The notes: a model not told the origin generated them from the letters alone. A stretch of DNA of 45,494 nt from JBBARC01 sp040400005 (GCA_040400005.1 JBBARC010000023.1:1-45494), one strand, 5' to 3'; positions 35,446 through 43,502 are shown, counted from the stretch's first letter. Made by a program: numbers and translations.

Positions 35446-36371
35446 AGTTTTTCAACTTCCGCGCGGCCAAGCAGGCCGTTGGGGCGAAAGATCAACACCA
35501 GAATGAGAATTGAGAACGCAGCCACATCTTTATAGGCTACCGAAAAATAGGCCGACCAAAACGTTTCAACCAGGCCAATCATTAACCCGCCCAGCACCGC
35601 ACCGGGCAGTGAGCCGATGCCGCCCAGCACGGCGGCGGTAAACGCTTTAATGCCTGCAACAAAGCCAATGAAAAAATCAACCACGCCGTAATACAGTAAA
35701 AACATCAAACCAGCCAAAGCGGCTAAGGCTGCGCCAATCACAAAAGTTGTGCTAATGGTGCGATCGGTATCAATGCCCAGCAACGATGCCATGACGCGGT
35801 CTTGTTCGGTGGCGCGCATGGCACGGCCCAGCTTGGTGCGTGTCACCAGCAAAGTGAACAGGGCCAGCGTCACCAACGTAGTCACCGCAATGGCAATCTG
35901 AATAATCCGCAACTGGGCGCCAAAAATAACCACGCTACCATCAATCATCGCGGGCAACGGCTTGGGCCGCGCACCCTGGCTGATCTGCACAAAATTCTGC
36001 AAGGTAATCGATGTGCCAATCGCCGAAATGAGCGGTGCCAGGCGAAAAGATCCGCGCAGGGGCCGGTACGCAATGCGTTCGATCGTCCAGCCATACGCAC
36101 CTGCGGTGACGGCGGCAAACAACAGCGCCAGCAATAACGCCAGCGGTACCGCCGTGATGCCAATGGCCGGCAAACCCACTAATGCCAGCAGCGCCAAAAA
36201 TGCGCCCAGCATAAACACATCGCCATGGGCAAAGTTAATCTGCCCGACAATGCCATAAACGGCGGTGTAGCCAACCGCGATCAGCCCATAAATCAGGCCT
36301 AATGTGGTGCCGTTAATGAGCTGCTGTAGGGCGTAGGACAGGATGAGACTCGCGCGCAAAATGTGCCCCAC
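35442..36371 (-). CDS. livH: Branched-chain amino acid type ABC transporter permease LivH
   Basis: The product is 309 residues from a GTG at 36371, giving MGHILRASLILSYALQQLINGTTLGLIYGLIAVGYTAVYGIVGQINFAHGDVFMLGAF, the classical LivH N-terminus. The EAA-like segment GRAMRATEQDRVMASLLGID is present, and eight or so membrane helices fill the chain. It is the first gene of the liv operon, so the promoter should lie just upstream, close to repeat R3. A slightly later start is possible. Confidence 0.92.
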   Translation of the reverse strand: MGHILRASLILSYALQQLINGTTLGLIYGLIAVGYTAVYGIVGQINFAHGDVFMLGAFLALLALVGLPAIGITAVPLALLLALLFAAVTAGAYGWTIERIAYRPLRGSFRLAPLISAIGTSITLQNFVQISQGARPKPLPAMIDGSVVIFGAQLRIIQIAIAVTTLVTLALFTLLVTRTKLGRAMRATEQDRVMASLLGIDTDRTISTTFVIGAALAALAGLMFLLYYGVVDFFIGFVAGIKAFTAAVLGGIGSLPGAVLGGLMIGLVETFWSAYFSVAYKDVAAFSILILVLIFRPNGLLGRAEVEKL

Positions 36372-36410
36372 TGCGGCATCGGTTCAGCGCAAAACGCAAG
36401 GGGTGCTGTG

Positions 36411-36560
36411 AAGAAAGGCGAGGGTTCTGCCCTTCGGCCCCGCTAAGGGCTCGCCCTTAGAACCCACGATTTGGGTTTGGGGCGAAGGGGGCCAGCACGG
36501 TTTGGGGAAAGACCCCAGTCGGCCGCCTTCCCGTTAAACCCAACTGAACGGATTTTAACG
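36411..36560. repeat. Large multi-hairpin intergenic repeat, copy R3
   Basis: The arms at 36473-36493 and 36521-36541 resemble those of R1 with a few mismatches and enclose a 27-base loop (36494-36520) that begins AGCAC and ends GTC but differs in its middle. The left outer unit (CTAAGGGCTCGCCCTTAG) and right outer unit correspond to those of R2, not R1. It lies in the divergent gap between livH and a small membrane ORF, close to the expected liv promoter. Confidence 0.75.
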
Positions 36561-36714
36561 GTATTTGGTATCAACCGCCACCAAGCGGCGCTGGCAAGGT
36601 TAGTCTCGCCAACCCATGTTTGCGGGCGACCATGAAGCCCCTCATTTTGGCACGGCCGCCGGGTTGCCACACCCCTATCGACCGACGTTTCGGGGTCCGG
36701 GTAGGGCTGGGGGT

Positions 36715-37128
36715 ATGCGGAGAGATTTTCAGTTTGCCCCTCTACTCGCGGCATCCGGCGTGCCGCTCGGGATGGCATTGATCGCCGCGCCCGAATATCT
36801 GCATAGTTCAGGGGATTATCTAGCTATTTTTGGGGGGCGGCGCATTACTCGCGGCGGGGGGCTCATTGCGGCAGCGTTTATTATTGCATGGCGGGGGGAA
36901 GCTGCGGATCCCCATGCCGGGTATGGGCGCCGTATGACGGCACCTGCCGGAATGGCCGTCTGTGCGATCGGGTTTGTCTTATTTGCTGGTTACTATTTAT
37001 GGACCAGACGACAGACGCCCATCACCCCGTTGCATTTGGCACCCACAGTCACGTTGCTCGGAACCGCTGCTACCACCCGCCAACGCCCCGGCTTGCACAA
37101 ACCTGAACATTGTTTACCGTACGCCTGA
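36715..37128 (+). CDS. Small membrane protein, hypothetical, coupled to the MBL gene
   Basis: The product is 137 residues from an ATG at 36715 after a G-rich segment; a frame extension to 36616 looks unconserved. Two or three hydrophobic stretches are visible (APLLAASGVPLGMALIAA, LIAAAFIIAW, MAVCAIGFVLFAGYYLW) separated by basic residues. I do not recognise a family. The TGA at 37126-37128 overlaps the ATG of the MBL-fold gene (TGATG), which argues that the ORF is translated. The C-terminal 40 residues look less like coding sequence, so a premature or altered end is possible. Confidence 0.45.
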   Translation: MRRDFQFAPLLAASGVPLGMALIAAPEYLHSSGDYLAIFGGRRITRGGGLIAAAFIIAWRGEAADPHAGYGRRMTAPAGMAVCAIGFVLFAGYYLWTRRQTPITPLHLAPTVTLLGTAATTRQRPGLHKPEHCLPYA

Positions 37129-38162
37129 TGAACATCATCCCGCAGACCCGTCCGGTAACCTTCCCGCACCCCGACGCCCCTACCCCCGGCACCATGCTGC
37201 GTATGGCCGAGGGGATATATTGGGCGCGCTTGCGGCTGCCCTATCAGCTTAACCATATCAATGTGTATCTCATTGAAGATGAAGGCGGGTTTGCCGTGCT
37301 GGATACTGGCATTGGCATTGATGAAACCTATGCCGCCTGGGATATGCTGCTGGCTGGCCCCCTGGCCGGTAAGCGGGTGACCAAAGTGATCTGTTCGCAT
37401 TACCACCCGGACCATGTCGGCCTGGTGGGGTGGCTAACCGAGCGGTTTGACGCGCCACTTTACATGCCGCGTACTGAATATTTGACCACCCTTGCCATTC
37501 AGCACCGCGCCATGGGGGTGAACCGCAACTTTTATGAGGAGCGCGGGTTGCCGCATGAGGTGACCGAGACGGTGACCACCCGGGGTTTGGGCTATTTGCG
37601 GCTGGTCACCGGGTTGCCGGCGCAGTTTGTCGCCATCGGCGATGGCGACACCTTGCGCATTGGCGGGCGCGATTTTGATATTATCACCGGCGGCGGGCAT
37701 TCGCCCGAGCAGGCCATGTTGTATTGCCGTGCCGACAACATTTTTCTGTCGGTTGACCAGGTGCTGACCAAGATTTCGCCCAATATCAGCGTGCAGGCGA
37801 TGGAGCCGCAGGAGGATCCGCTGGCGCAGTATTTGCAGTCACTGGCCCGGTTGCGCGCGACATTGCCGGAGGATGCGCTGGTGCTACCCGGCCACCACGT
37901 GCCGTTTTTTGGGCTGCATACGCGCTTAGATGAGCTGATGGCGCATCATGCTGAACGTTGCGGCATGATTGCCCAGGCGTGTGCGGCAGCACCGCAATCG
38001 GCAACCGATCTGGTGCCGGTGATTTTTCGCCGTGAGCTAGACCCGCACCAGATGAGTTTTGCCTTTAGCGAGGTGGTTGCGCATTTGAATTATATGCGTG
38101 GACGGGGCGAACTTACCGAGACACGCGGCAGCGATGGGGTGCTGCGGGTGGCGGCCAGCTAA
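37128..38162 (+). CDS. MBL-fold metallohydrolase with C-terminal winged helix
   Basis: The product is 344 residues. The metallo-beta-lactamase motif HxHxDH is intact at residues 91-96 (CSHYHPDHVGL). A further metal-binding His lies in GGGHSPEQAMLY, an Asp in LSVDQVL, and a last His in LPGHHVPFFGLH. The C-terminal region ending in a basic, winged-helix-like segment (AHLNYMRGRGELTE) matches LACTB2-like hydrolases, which hydrolyse thioesters or other esters. The substrate is unknown. The start overlaps the stop of the upstream membrane ORF; a TTG at 37110 is an alternative. Confidence 0.9.
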   Translation: MNIIPQTRPVTFPHPDAPTPGTMLRMAEGIYWARLRLPYQLNHINVYLIEDEGGFAVLDTGIGIDETYAAWDMLLAGPLAGKRVTKVICSHYHPDHVGLVGWLTERFDAPLYMPRTEYLTTLAIQHRAMGVNRNFYEERGLPHEVTETVTTRGLGYLRLVTGLPAQFVAIGDGDTLRIGGRDFDIITGGGHSPEQAMLYCRADNIFLSVDQVLTKISPNISVQAMEPQEDPLAQYLQSLARLRATLPEDALVLPGHHVPFFGLHTRLDELMAHHAERCGMIAQACAAAPQSATDLVPVIFRRELDPHQMSFAFSEVVAHLNYMRGRGELTETRGSDGVLRVAAS

Positions 38163-38167
38163 AACGA

Positions 38168-38389
38168 TTACCGCCCGGCGATTATGCCGGCTTGGGTTTC
38201 GGCAATCGCCTGATCGATCAGTTGCAGGGCACGCACGCGATGGCCGCCTTTGTCGTGTTCGGCCTGCGATAGTTTTGCCCGGGCGTTTTGCAGGGCGGCG
38301 AGGGCCTGTTGCATTTTTGGCTGGCCGGCGTGGGCGGCAATTGGCAAGCACAGCACAAGGGCGGCGGCGACTACAGGCAGGCGGGTCAT
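38168..38389 (-). CDS. Small periplasmic protein, conserved hypothetical
   Basis: The product is 73 residues. A signal peptide (TRLPVVAAALVLCLPIAAHA) precedes a helical segment MQQALAALQNARAKLSQAEHDKGGHRVRALQLIDQAIAETQAGI, a pattern of short proteins containing AEHDKGGHR found across proteobacteria. Two amphipathic helices separated by the DKGGHR turn suggest a helical hairpin. The function is not established. The ATG at 38389 gives a normal signal peptide; an upstream frame to 38431 does not. Its stop is 6 bases from the end of the convergent MBL gene. Confidence 0.75.
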   Translation of the reverse strand: MTRLPVVAAALVLCLPIAAHAGQPKMQQALAALQNARAKLSQAEHDKGGHRVRALQLIDQAIAETQAGIIAGR

Positions 38390-38493
38390 TGCGGTAACTC
38401 CCAGGGTTGTGGTGGCAAACCTATCGGCCAACCCGCGTGCAAAGCAAGTCCGCCGGCGGGGCCCCCAGCCGCTAATAAATAAAAGTTTTTTTG

Positions 38494-38517
38494 CTTCTTT
38501 TTCTTCAGAAAAAGAAG
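38494..38517. terminator. A/T-rich hairpin, copy 4 of 4
   Basis: The stem CTTCTTTTTCT (38494-38504) pairs with 38507-38517 around TC and is preceded by AAAAGTTTTTTTG. It lies 20 bases beyond the mlaF stop, a terminator position for the gpx-alr-mlaEF operon. Confidence 0.6.
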
Positions 38518-38536
38518 GTTCTTCCGTGGCTTAAGT

Positions 38537-39328
38537 CTAGCGCCGCAATTCCATAGCGATCGGCCCGTCACGCCGCCCATGGGTAAATTGATCGACCATG
38601 GCGTTGCCGCTGTTCATCAGCGCACTCGCAGCCCCATTCCAGACAATTTTGCCGCGGTAGATCATAGCGGCGGTGGTGCCGATGCGGGTGGCGCTGGCCA
38701 TGTCATGGGTGATAGCAATGGTGGTAGAGCCGAGTTTTTGCACGCAATCGACGATGAGGCCGTCAATCACCGCGCCCATGATGGGGTCGAGCCCGGTTGT
38801 GGGTTCGTCGAACAGCAGGATATCGGGTTTGGTGGCGATGGCGCGGGCGAGGCCCACGCGTTTTTGCATGCCGCCGGAGAGTTCGGCGGGCATGAGGGCG
38901 CCGACGCTGGGCGCCAAGCCGACCTGGGCGAGGATTGTTTCGGCCTGGGCGCGGCCTTCGGCGCGGGTGATGCGATTTTGGGCGAGCAGACCGAAGACGA
39001 CGTTTTCCCACACTGGCAAACTATCGAACAGGGCGCCGTTTTGAAACAGCATCCCGATGCCGGCGCGGCGTTTTATGGCGTCTGCCCGGGGGAGTTTGGT
39101 GATGTCGGTGCCGTCGATCTCGATGCTGCCGGAATCCGGCACGATGAGGCCGAGGATGCATTTTATCAGCACGGATTTACCGCTGCCGGAGCCGCCGATG
39201 ATGACCAGGGAAGTGCCGGAGGCTATTTCTAGGTCGATACCATCGAGCACCACTTTATCGCCAAAGGCTTTGGTGACACCAGTTAGTTTGATTTTTGGCA
39301 GTTTAGTTTCTGTTGCGGGATTGGTCAT
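38537..39328 (-). CDS. mlaF: ABC transporter ATP-binding protein, MlaF type
   Basis: The product is 263 residues: IKLTGVTKAFGDKVVLDGIDL, Walker A GGSGSGKSV, LFQNGALFDSLPVWENVVFGL, signature LSGGMQKRVGLARAI and Walker B ILLFDEPTTGLDPIMG. The pattern matches MlaF/Ttg2A-type ATPases that drive phospholipid movement between inner and outer membranes. The ATG at 39328 overlaps the mlaE stop (ATGA) and replaces a much longer shadow frame. mlaD (MCE) is usually next, but downstream here are a hairpin and an unrelated small gene. Confidence 0.93.
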   Translation of the reverse strand: MTNPATETKLPKIKLTGVTKAFGDKVVLDGIDLEIASGTSLVIIGGSGSGKSVLIKCILGLIVPDSGSIEIDGTDITKLPRADAIKRRAGIGMLFQNGALFDSLPVWENVVFGLLAQNRITRAEGRAQAETILAQVGLAPSVGALMPAELSGGMQKRVGLARAIATKPDILLFDEPTTGLDPIMGAVIDGLIVDCVQKLGSTTIAITHDMASATRIGTTAAMIYRGKIVWNGAASALMNSGNAMVDQFTHGRRDGPIAMELRR

Positions 39329-40110
39329 CGTGCGAAAAACGCTTCTGTTAGCACGTAATCGAACGCGAGAATAAGGATGCTGGCGGAGACCACGGCGGTG
39401 GTGGTGGCCGACCCCACACCTTCGGCGCCGCCGCGGCTTTTGTAGCCGCAGTAGCAGCCCATCAGTGCCACGATAAAGCCAAAGACAGATGCTTTGACCA
39501 TGCTGACGATGACATCTGAGCTTTCCAGGAAGCTTATCGAGTTGACCAGGTAGATGTGGGGGTTGAAGCCGAGTTTGAACGTTGCCACGAAAAAACCGCC
39601 AGCCACACCAACGATGTCGGCGACCAGCACCAGTAGGGGCAGGGCGGTTAACCCGGCCAGTAAGCGGGGGGCAACCAGGTATTTTAGCGGGTCGGTGGAT
39701 AAAGTGGTGAGGGCATCGATTTGGTCGGTGACGCGCATGGTGCCGATTTCGGCGGCTGTGGCCGCACCGACGCGGCCGGCGACCATGAGGCCGGCAAACA
39801 CTGGGGCGAGTTCGCGCACAACGGCGACCAGCACGATGTTGGCGATGGCGTTGGTGGCGCCGTAGCGGGAAAAACCGGTCCAGCTTTGTAGGGCGATGAC
39901 CATACCGGAAAACAGGGCGGTGATGGAGACCACGGGCAGGGAGAAATAGGCGAATTCCAGGAAGGCGGCCCAAAACCGGCGCCAGTAGAAGGGTGGGCGG
40001 AAGATGTGGGAAAAACCAGTGGCGGCAAATAGGGCGACGGCGCCGATGCGGGCGACGAAGATTAGGGTTGCGCGGCCGACCGCGCCGACCATGTCGGGCA
40101 GTGCCATCAT
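39325..40110 (-). CDS. mlaE: ABC transporter permease, MlaE type
   Basis: The product is 261 residues with several membrane helices and the MlaE core: ALFSGMVIALQSWTGFSRYGA, VVRELAPVFAGLMVAGRVGAATAAEIGTMRVTDQIDAL and DYVLTEAFF near the end. It forms the membrane part of a retrograde phospholipid transporter with MlaF. The start ATG overlaps the alr stop by 4 bases; a second ATG follows at once. Confidence 0.93.
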   Translation of the reverse strand: MMALPDMVGAVGRATLIFVARIGAVALFAATGFSHIFRPPFYWRRFWAAFLEFAYFSLPVVSITALFSGMVIALQSWTGFSRYGATNAIANIVLVAVVRELAPVFAGLMVAGRVGAATAAEIGTMRVTDQIDALTTLSTDPLKYLVAPRLLAGLTALPLLVLVADIVGVAGGFFVATFKLGFNPHIYLVNSISFLESSDVIVSMVKASVFGFIVALMGCYCGYKSRGGAEGVGSATTTAVVSASILILAFDYVLTEAFFAR

Positions 40111-41180
40111 AGGGCGCCGTAAACCCGATCGGCGCGGCGGCTGAGTTGTGTTAAAATTTCGTAGCCGTTGGTGCCGGCGCGCCCGGCCACGGTATCGGGC
40201 GGCATGGCGGGCCCGATCAATTCCAGCGCGTCGCCGGCGCGTAAGGCTGGCACATCGGTTGCGTCGAAGGTGAGGAGGTCCATCGAAACGCGGCCTATCA
40301 GGGGCAGGCTATGGCCGTCAAAGATGGCGGCGCCGTTATTTGATAACGATCGCAAATAACCATCGGCGTAGCCGGCGCAAACGCAGGCGACACGGGTGGA
40401 CCGTTGGGCGCGCCAGGTGGCGTTGTAGCCGACCGACTCGCCAGTTGCGATTTCGCGTATTTGCAACACGCGGGCGGTGAGGCGCAGCACGGTGCGCATG
40501 GGGTTGGGCAGGCCGGGGGTTGGGTTGATACCGTAGAGGGCGGCACCAGGGCGGGCGAGATCGGTGCGAAAACCTGTGCCTAAAAAGATGCCGGATGAAT
40601 TGGCCAGGCTTGCCGGCACTGGCGGCAGGGTTTTGCGGGCCGCCGAAAAAGCGGCGAGCTGGGCGGCGTTCTCGGGCGCCGCGGGTGTGTCGGCGGCGAC
40701 CAGATGGGTCATGACGTAATGGATGTTGAGCGCGCTGAACGGGGCGGGGTCGGCGGCCAGCGCCGTTAGCTCGGCGCCATCCAGGCCCAGCCTGCGCATG
40801 CCGGTATCGATGTGGATGGCGGCGGCTAGGGGTTTTTGCTGAGTGCGGGCGGTTTCCATCCAGTGGCGCGTTTCGGCAGCACTACCGAGCACCGGGATAA
40901 GGGTGTGGGCGAGGTATGTGGCGGTTTGGTCTGGCCACAGTCCGCCGAGCACGTAGAGGCGGGCGTGTGGGATGGCAGCGCGCAACGCCACCCCTTCCGC
41001 CGGGGTGGCCACGAAAAATTCGGTTGCACCGGCGGCCAACAGGGCCGGGGCGATGTGGGCAGCGCCCAGGCCGTAGCCATCGGCTTTCAGCACGGCCGCC
41101 GTGGGGTTTGCGTGCAGGGCCGCCAGCGTGCGCCAGTTGGCGACGATGGCGGCCACATCAATGTATAGCGTCAAGCCCAT
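40107..41180 (-). CDS. alr: Alanine racemase
   Basis: The product is 357 residues. The PLP-binding Lys32 lies in AAVLKADGYGLGA, and the second-domain catalytic Tyr lies in VGYNATW, followed by CAGYADGYLRSLSNNGAAIFDG and RVSMDLLTFDATD. It interconverts L- and D-alanine for peptidoglycan. It lies between gpx and mlaE with 33-base spacing and a 4-base overlap respectively, consistent with one transcript. Confidence 0.95.
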   Translation of the reverse strand: MGLTLYIDVAAIVANWRTLAALHANPTAAVLKADGYGLGAAHIAPALLAAGATEFFVATPAEGVALRAAIPHARLYVLGGLWPDQTATYLAHTLIPVLGSAAETRHWMETARTQQKPLAAAIHIDTGMRRLGLDGAELTALAADPAPFSALNIHYVMTHLVAADTPAAPENAAQLAAFSAARKTLPPVPASLANSSGIFLGTGFRTDLARPGAALYGINPTPGLPNPMRTVLRLTARVLQIREIATGESVGYNATWRAQRSTRVACVCAGYADGYLRSLSNNGAAIFDGHSLPLIGRVSMDLLTFDATDVPALRAGDALELIGPAMPPDTVAGRAGTNGYEILTQLSRRADRVYGAL

Positions 41181-41213
41181 CGGCGGCGCCTGGATCGTTA
41201 GATCACCCCACGG

Positions 41214-41699
41214 TTACCCCTTGGCGAGGGCGGCTTCGATATCTTTGACAATCTCTTCCGGCGTTGTGTTGGGTGGGTAGCGGCCGATGACGGTGCCATC
41301 GCGGCCGACCAGAAATTTGGTGAAATTCCATTTGATGGCGCTGATCAGCAGGCCGCCTTTTTCGTGTTTCAGGTATTTCCATAACGGGTGGGCGTTATCG
41401 CCGTTGACTTCTACTTTGGAAAACATCGGGAAGGTCACATTGTAATTAGTCGTGCAAAAATTGGCGATTTCGGCGTCATCGCCGGGTTCCTGGTGGAGAA
41501 ATTGGTCGCAGGGGAAGCCGAGGACGGACAGGCCTTTACCGGCGTAGTTTTCCTGAAGTTTTTCGAGCCCAGTGTATTGCTTGGTAAAGCCGCATTTGCT
41601 GGCGGTGTTGACGATCAGCATCACGCGGCCTTTAAAACTATCCATCGGCACATCTTTGCCGTCGATCGCTTTGGCGGAAAAATCATAAATATCGGTCAT
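41214..41699 (-). CDS. Glutathione peroxidase family thiol peroxidase
   Basis: The product is 161 residues. The peroxidatic Cys36 is in NTASKCGFTKQYTGLEKLQ, followed by FPCDQFLHQEPGDDAEIANFC and a Trp-Asn pair in AIKWNFTKFLVGRDG. Cysteine instead of selenocysteine is normal in bacteria. It reduces peroxides with a thiol partner in the cytoplasm. ATG at 41699 fits; upstream frame extensions lie in a tandem-repeat region. Confidence 0.93.
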   Translation of the reverse strand: MTDIYDFSAKAIDGKDVPMDSFKGRVMLIVNTASKCGFTKQYTGLEKLQENYAGKGLSVLGFPCDQFLHQEPGDDAEIANFCTTNYNVTFPMFSKVEVNGDNAHPLWKYLKHEKGGLLISAIKWNFTKFLVGRDGTVIGRYPPNTTPEEIVKDIEAALAKG

Positions 41700-41792
41700 G
41701 GTGGGGGCCTTTTTGCCGTTTTGGCTGTGGCGGGATTGTTGCCACAGCGCGGGGTGGGTGGGAAGCCGCAAGCGCACCAGGGCCAGATCCCC

Positions 41793-41833
41793 AAGACCCG
41801 GCCCCAAAGACCCGGCCCCCAAGACCCGGCCCC
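41793..41833. repeat. Three tandem 13-base repeats before the pentapeptide gene
   Basis: AAGACCCGGCCCC occurs at 41793-41805, 41807-41819 and 41821-41833, a 14-base period. It lies between the divergent gpx and pentapeptide genes and may affect their promoters or be slippage-prone. Confidence 0.8.
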
Positions 41834-41868
41834 TTGCGTGCGCGGTGCGTGCGGGGGCACATCTGCCG

Positions 41869-42516
41869 ATGCCCAATTCTGTGCTCGCCGCTTTGGCTGA
41901 ACCGCCAGCCCCGCAAAACCCGGCCACTCGCGCCGATATTGAAGGCGCTTTGGCAGCCCACCCCGGGCCGGTTCGCTTTACCGCCTGGTATTTGCCCGAT
42001 GTGTCGCTGAAAAACCTTGATCTGCTGGGTTGCGAATTTTACGGGCTGCGGGCGCCGCGGGCGGATTTTTCGGGTGCTGATCTGACCGAGGCGCGGTTTA
42101 GCGGTTGTGATCTGAACACCACCACGTGGCATGGCGCGAAACTCGCCGCCGCCCATTTTGCCGATTGCAAGCTGACGGGGGCGCATTTGACCGGGGCGCA
42201 CACGCTGGGGCTTACGTTTGAACGCTGCCTGTTGATCAGCGCGCATGTGCACCGGCTGTCGTTTCGCCGCGAAAAATTAAGCGGGCTGGATTTTCATGGT
42301 GCCGACCTGACGGAGGCCGATTTTCGCGATGCGGTGCTGATGGGATGTAATTTGCGCGACGCCCAGGTGATTGGGGCGCGGTTTGAGGGGACTGATTTGC
42401 GCGGGGCGGATTTGGGGGCGCTGCAGCTGACCGATGTTGCGCGGTTTAAGGGGGCGACCATTTCTAAAGCGCAGGCGGCGGGGTTGGTGTTGGCGTTGGG
42501 GTTAAAGCTGGGGTGA
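41869..42516 (+). CDS. Pentapeptide-repeat protein
   Basis: The product is 215 residues and most of it is built of A(D/N)LxX-type pentapeptides: ADFSGADLTEARFSGCDLN, KLAAAHFADCKLTGAHLTGAHT, LDFHGADLTEADFRDAVLMGCNLRDAQVIGARFEGTDLRGADL. Such chains fold as a right-handed quadrilateral beta-helix, as in Qnr and MfpA proteins that bind DNA gyrase. No catalytic residues are seen, and gyrase protection is one possibility only. The ATG at 41869 fits; the longer frame from 41698 runs through a tandem repeat. A hairpin with a T-run follows at 42566-42590. Confidence 0.8.
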   Translation: MPNSVLAALAEPPAPQNPATRADIEGALAAHPGPVRFTAWYLPDVSLKNLDLLGCEFYGLRAPRADFSGADLTEARFSGCDLNTTTWHGAKLAAAHFADCKLTGAHLTGAHTLGLTFERCLLISAHVHRLSFRREKLSGLDFHGADLTEADFRDAVLMGCNLRDAQVIGARFEGTDLRGADLGALQLTDVARFKGATISKAQAAGLVLALGLKLG

Positions 42517-42565
42517 GGGGGGGAGCGGGCGGCCTAAGCGCCTGCACGATCTCGGTTTTGACGAA

Positions 42566-42590
42566 CCCGCCGGGGTGGGCGGGGGTTTTT
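42566..42590 (+). terminator. Intrinsic terminator after the pentapeptide gene
   Basis: CCCGCC (42566-42571) and GGCGGG (42578-42583) form a stem followed by GGTTTTT, about 50 bases after the stop. Confidence 0.65.
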
Positions 42591-42695
42591 AGACGGATGC
42601 CCTGCGTCATGTTCATATCCAAAGCCTCAGCTTCATATTTATTGTTAATAGATAAGAATTTTGCTACTGCAAACGGCGCATAACTAGAGTTTGCC

Positions 42696-42959
42696 ATGAC
42701 CACAGTGACAATTTCCCTGCCAGAGTCTCTAAAAGCGTTCATCGATACCCAACTCGCCACTAAGGGCTACGGCAACAGTGAGTATTTTCGCAGCTTGCTG
42801 CGAGAGGCACAGAGCAAGGAGCACGACGCCCGGCTGGAAGCGCTGTTGTTGGAAGGCTTGGCGTCTAACCGGCTGCCGCTGGATGCCGATTTTCACCAGC
42901 GACTCGCGGCAAAAGTCGATCGAATTATTGATAAACATAATAATTTCCCGCGTTCGTGA
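42696..42959 (+). CDS. parD: ParD-type antitoxin
   Basis: The product is 87 residues. The N-terminal ribbon-helix-helix segment MTTVTISLPESLKAFIDTQLATKGYGNSEYFRSLLREAQ is typical of the ParD/CopG-like DNA-binding antitoxins. The C-terminus (LLEGLASNRLPLDADFHQRLAAKVDRII) would bind the toxin. The stop overlaps the toxin GTG (GTGA at 42956-42959), as in parDE operons. Upstream is an A/T-rich stretch (42640-42680) that may hold the promoter and operator. Confidence 0.85.
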   Translation: MTTVTISLPESLKAFIDTQLATKGYGNSEYFRSLLREAQSKEHDARLEALLLEGLASNRLPLDADFHQRLAAKVDRIIDKHNNFPRS

Positions 42960-43270
42960 ATTTTTTTATTCAGCACGCAGCCGAGCAAGATATCCTCGGC
43001 CAAGTTGAATGGTATACAGCGCAGGGGCTCCCTGATACCGCCCGGCGCTTTCACCAAGCGGTTCTGGCAGCGATCGCGGCGCTCATAGCGATGCCGACCG
43101 CCGGGGCGCCCAAATCCCTGGCCAATGCCCGGCTGTCGGGTCTGCGGTCCTGGTCGGTCAGTGGTTTTGACGATTTTCGCGTGTACTATTTGGTGTAGCC
43201 TCAGATTGTGATCGTTGTGCGGGTGCTGCATGGCAAGCGCGATGTCGCGGCCGTGTTGGAGGGGCAATAG
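42956..43270 (+). pseudogene. parE: ParE-type toxin, interrupted by an in-frame TAG near the 3' end
   Basis: From the GTG at 42956 the frame encodes MNFFIQHAAEQDILGQVEWYTAQGLPDTARRFHQAVLAAI, a normal ParE/RelE-superfamily start, on to SWSVSGFDDFRVYYLV, then TAG at 43196-43198. The same frame continues with PQIVIVVRVLHGKRDVAAVLEG and ends at a TAG at 43268-43270, and this tail is just what ParE proteins normally have (IVIVRVLHGARD). So a single substitution has cut the last 24 residues, including the core strand and the RVLHG segment. The 80-residue product is probably inactive or weakly active. Intact parD upstream suggests recent decay or selection against the toxin. Confidence 0.82.
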
Positions 43271-43391
43271 CAACCAGGCGCTAAATGCGGTGATTGTCCC
43301 CGCCCACAGCGCCGGCGCCCAAAAGCAACCACCCTAACTTGCCTTCCCCCCATCGGTACGCCATACCCCGCCGCGTCCAAACCCACCTTAA

Positions 43392-43502
43392 CCGTGGGGC
43401 TAGGACAAATTCACACGTGGGGTTCCTCCCCGGGTTTTTGCCAATCCCGCAAAAAGCCCGGCTCCGGTGCCTGCCCGCAAGGGATAGGCAAACACCCCAC
43501 GG
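43392..43502 (+). promoter_or_regulatory. Structured 5' leader of rpsB
   Basis: The leader can fold into a closing stem of CGTGGGG (43416-43422) with CCCCACG (43495-43501) around two hairpins. The first is CCGGGTTTTTGC with GCAAAAAGCCCGG (43430-43461); the second, at 43468-43490, is TGCCT/AGGCA with CCC-GCAA-GGG, a GNRA tetraloop. A second copy of CGTGGGG at 43393-43399 could compete for the same 3' strand. This suggests an S2 autoregulation or attenuation element; I cannot assign a named family. The rpsB ribosome site AAGGA follows at 43522. Confidence 0.5.

Noticed and set aside
38537..39973. 478-residue minus-strand ORF covering mlaF and part of mlaE
   Set aside because: Only its C-terminal 263 residues are real (MlaF); the N-terminal half is an out-of-frame reading of mlaE.
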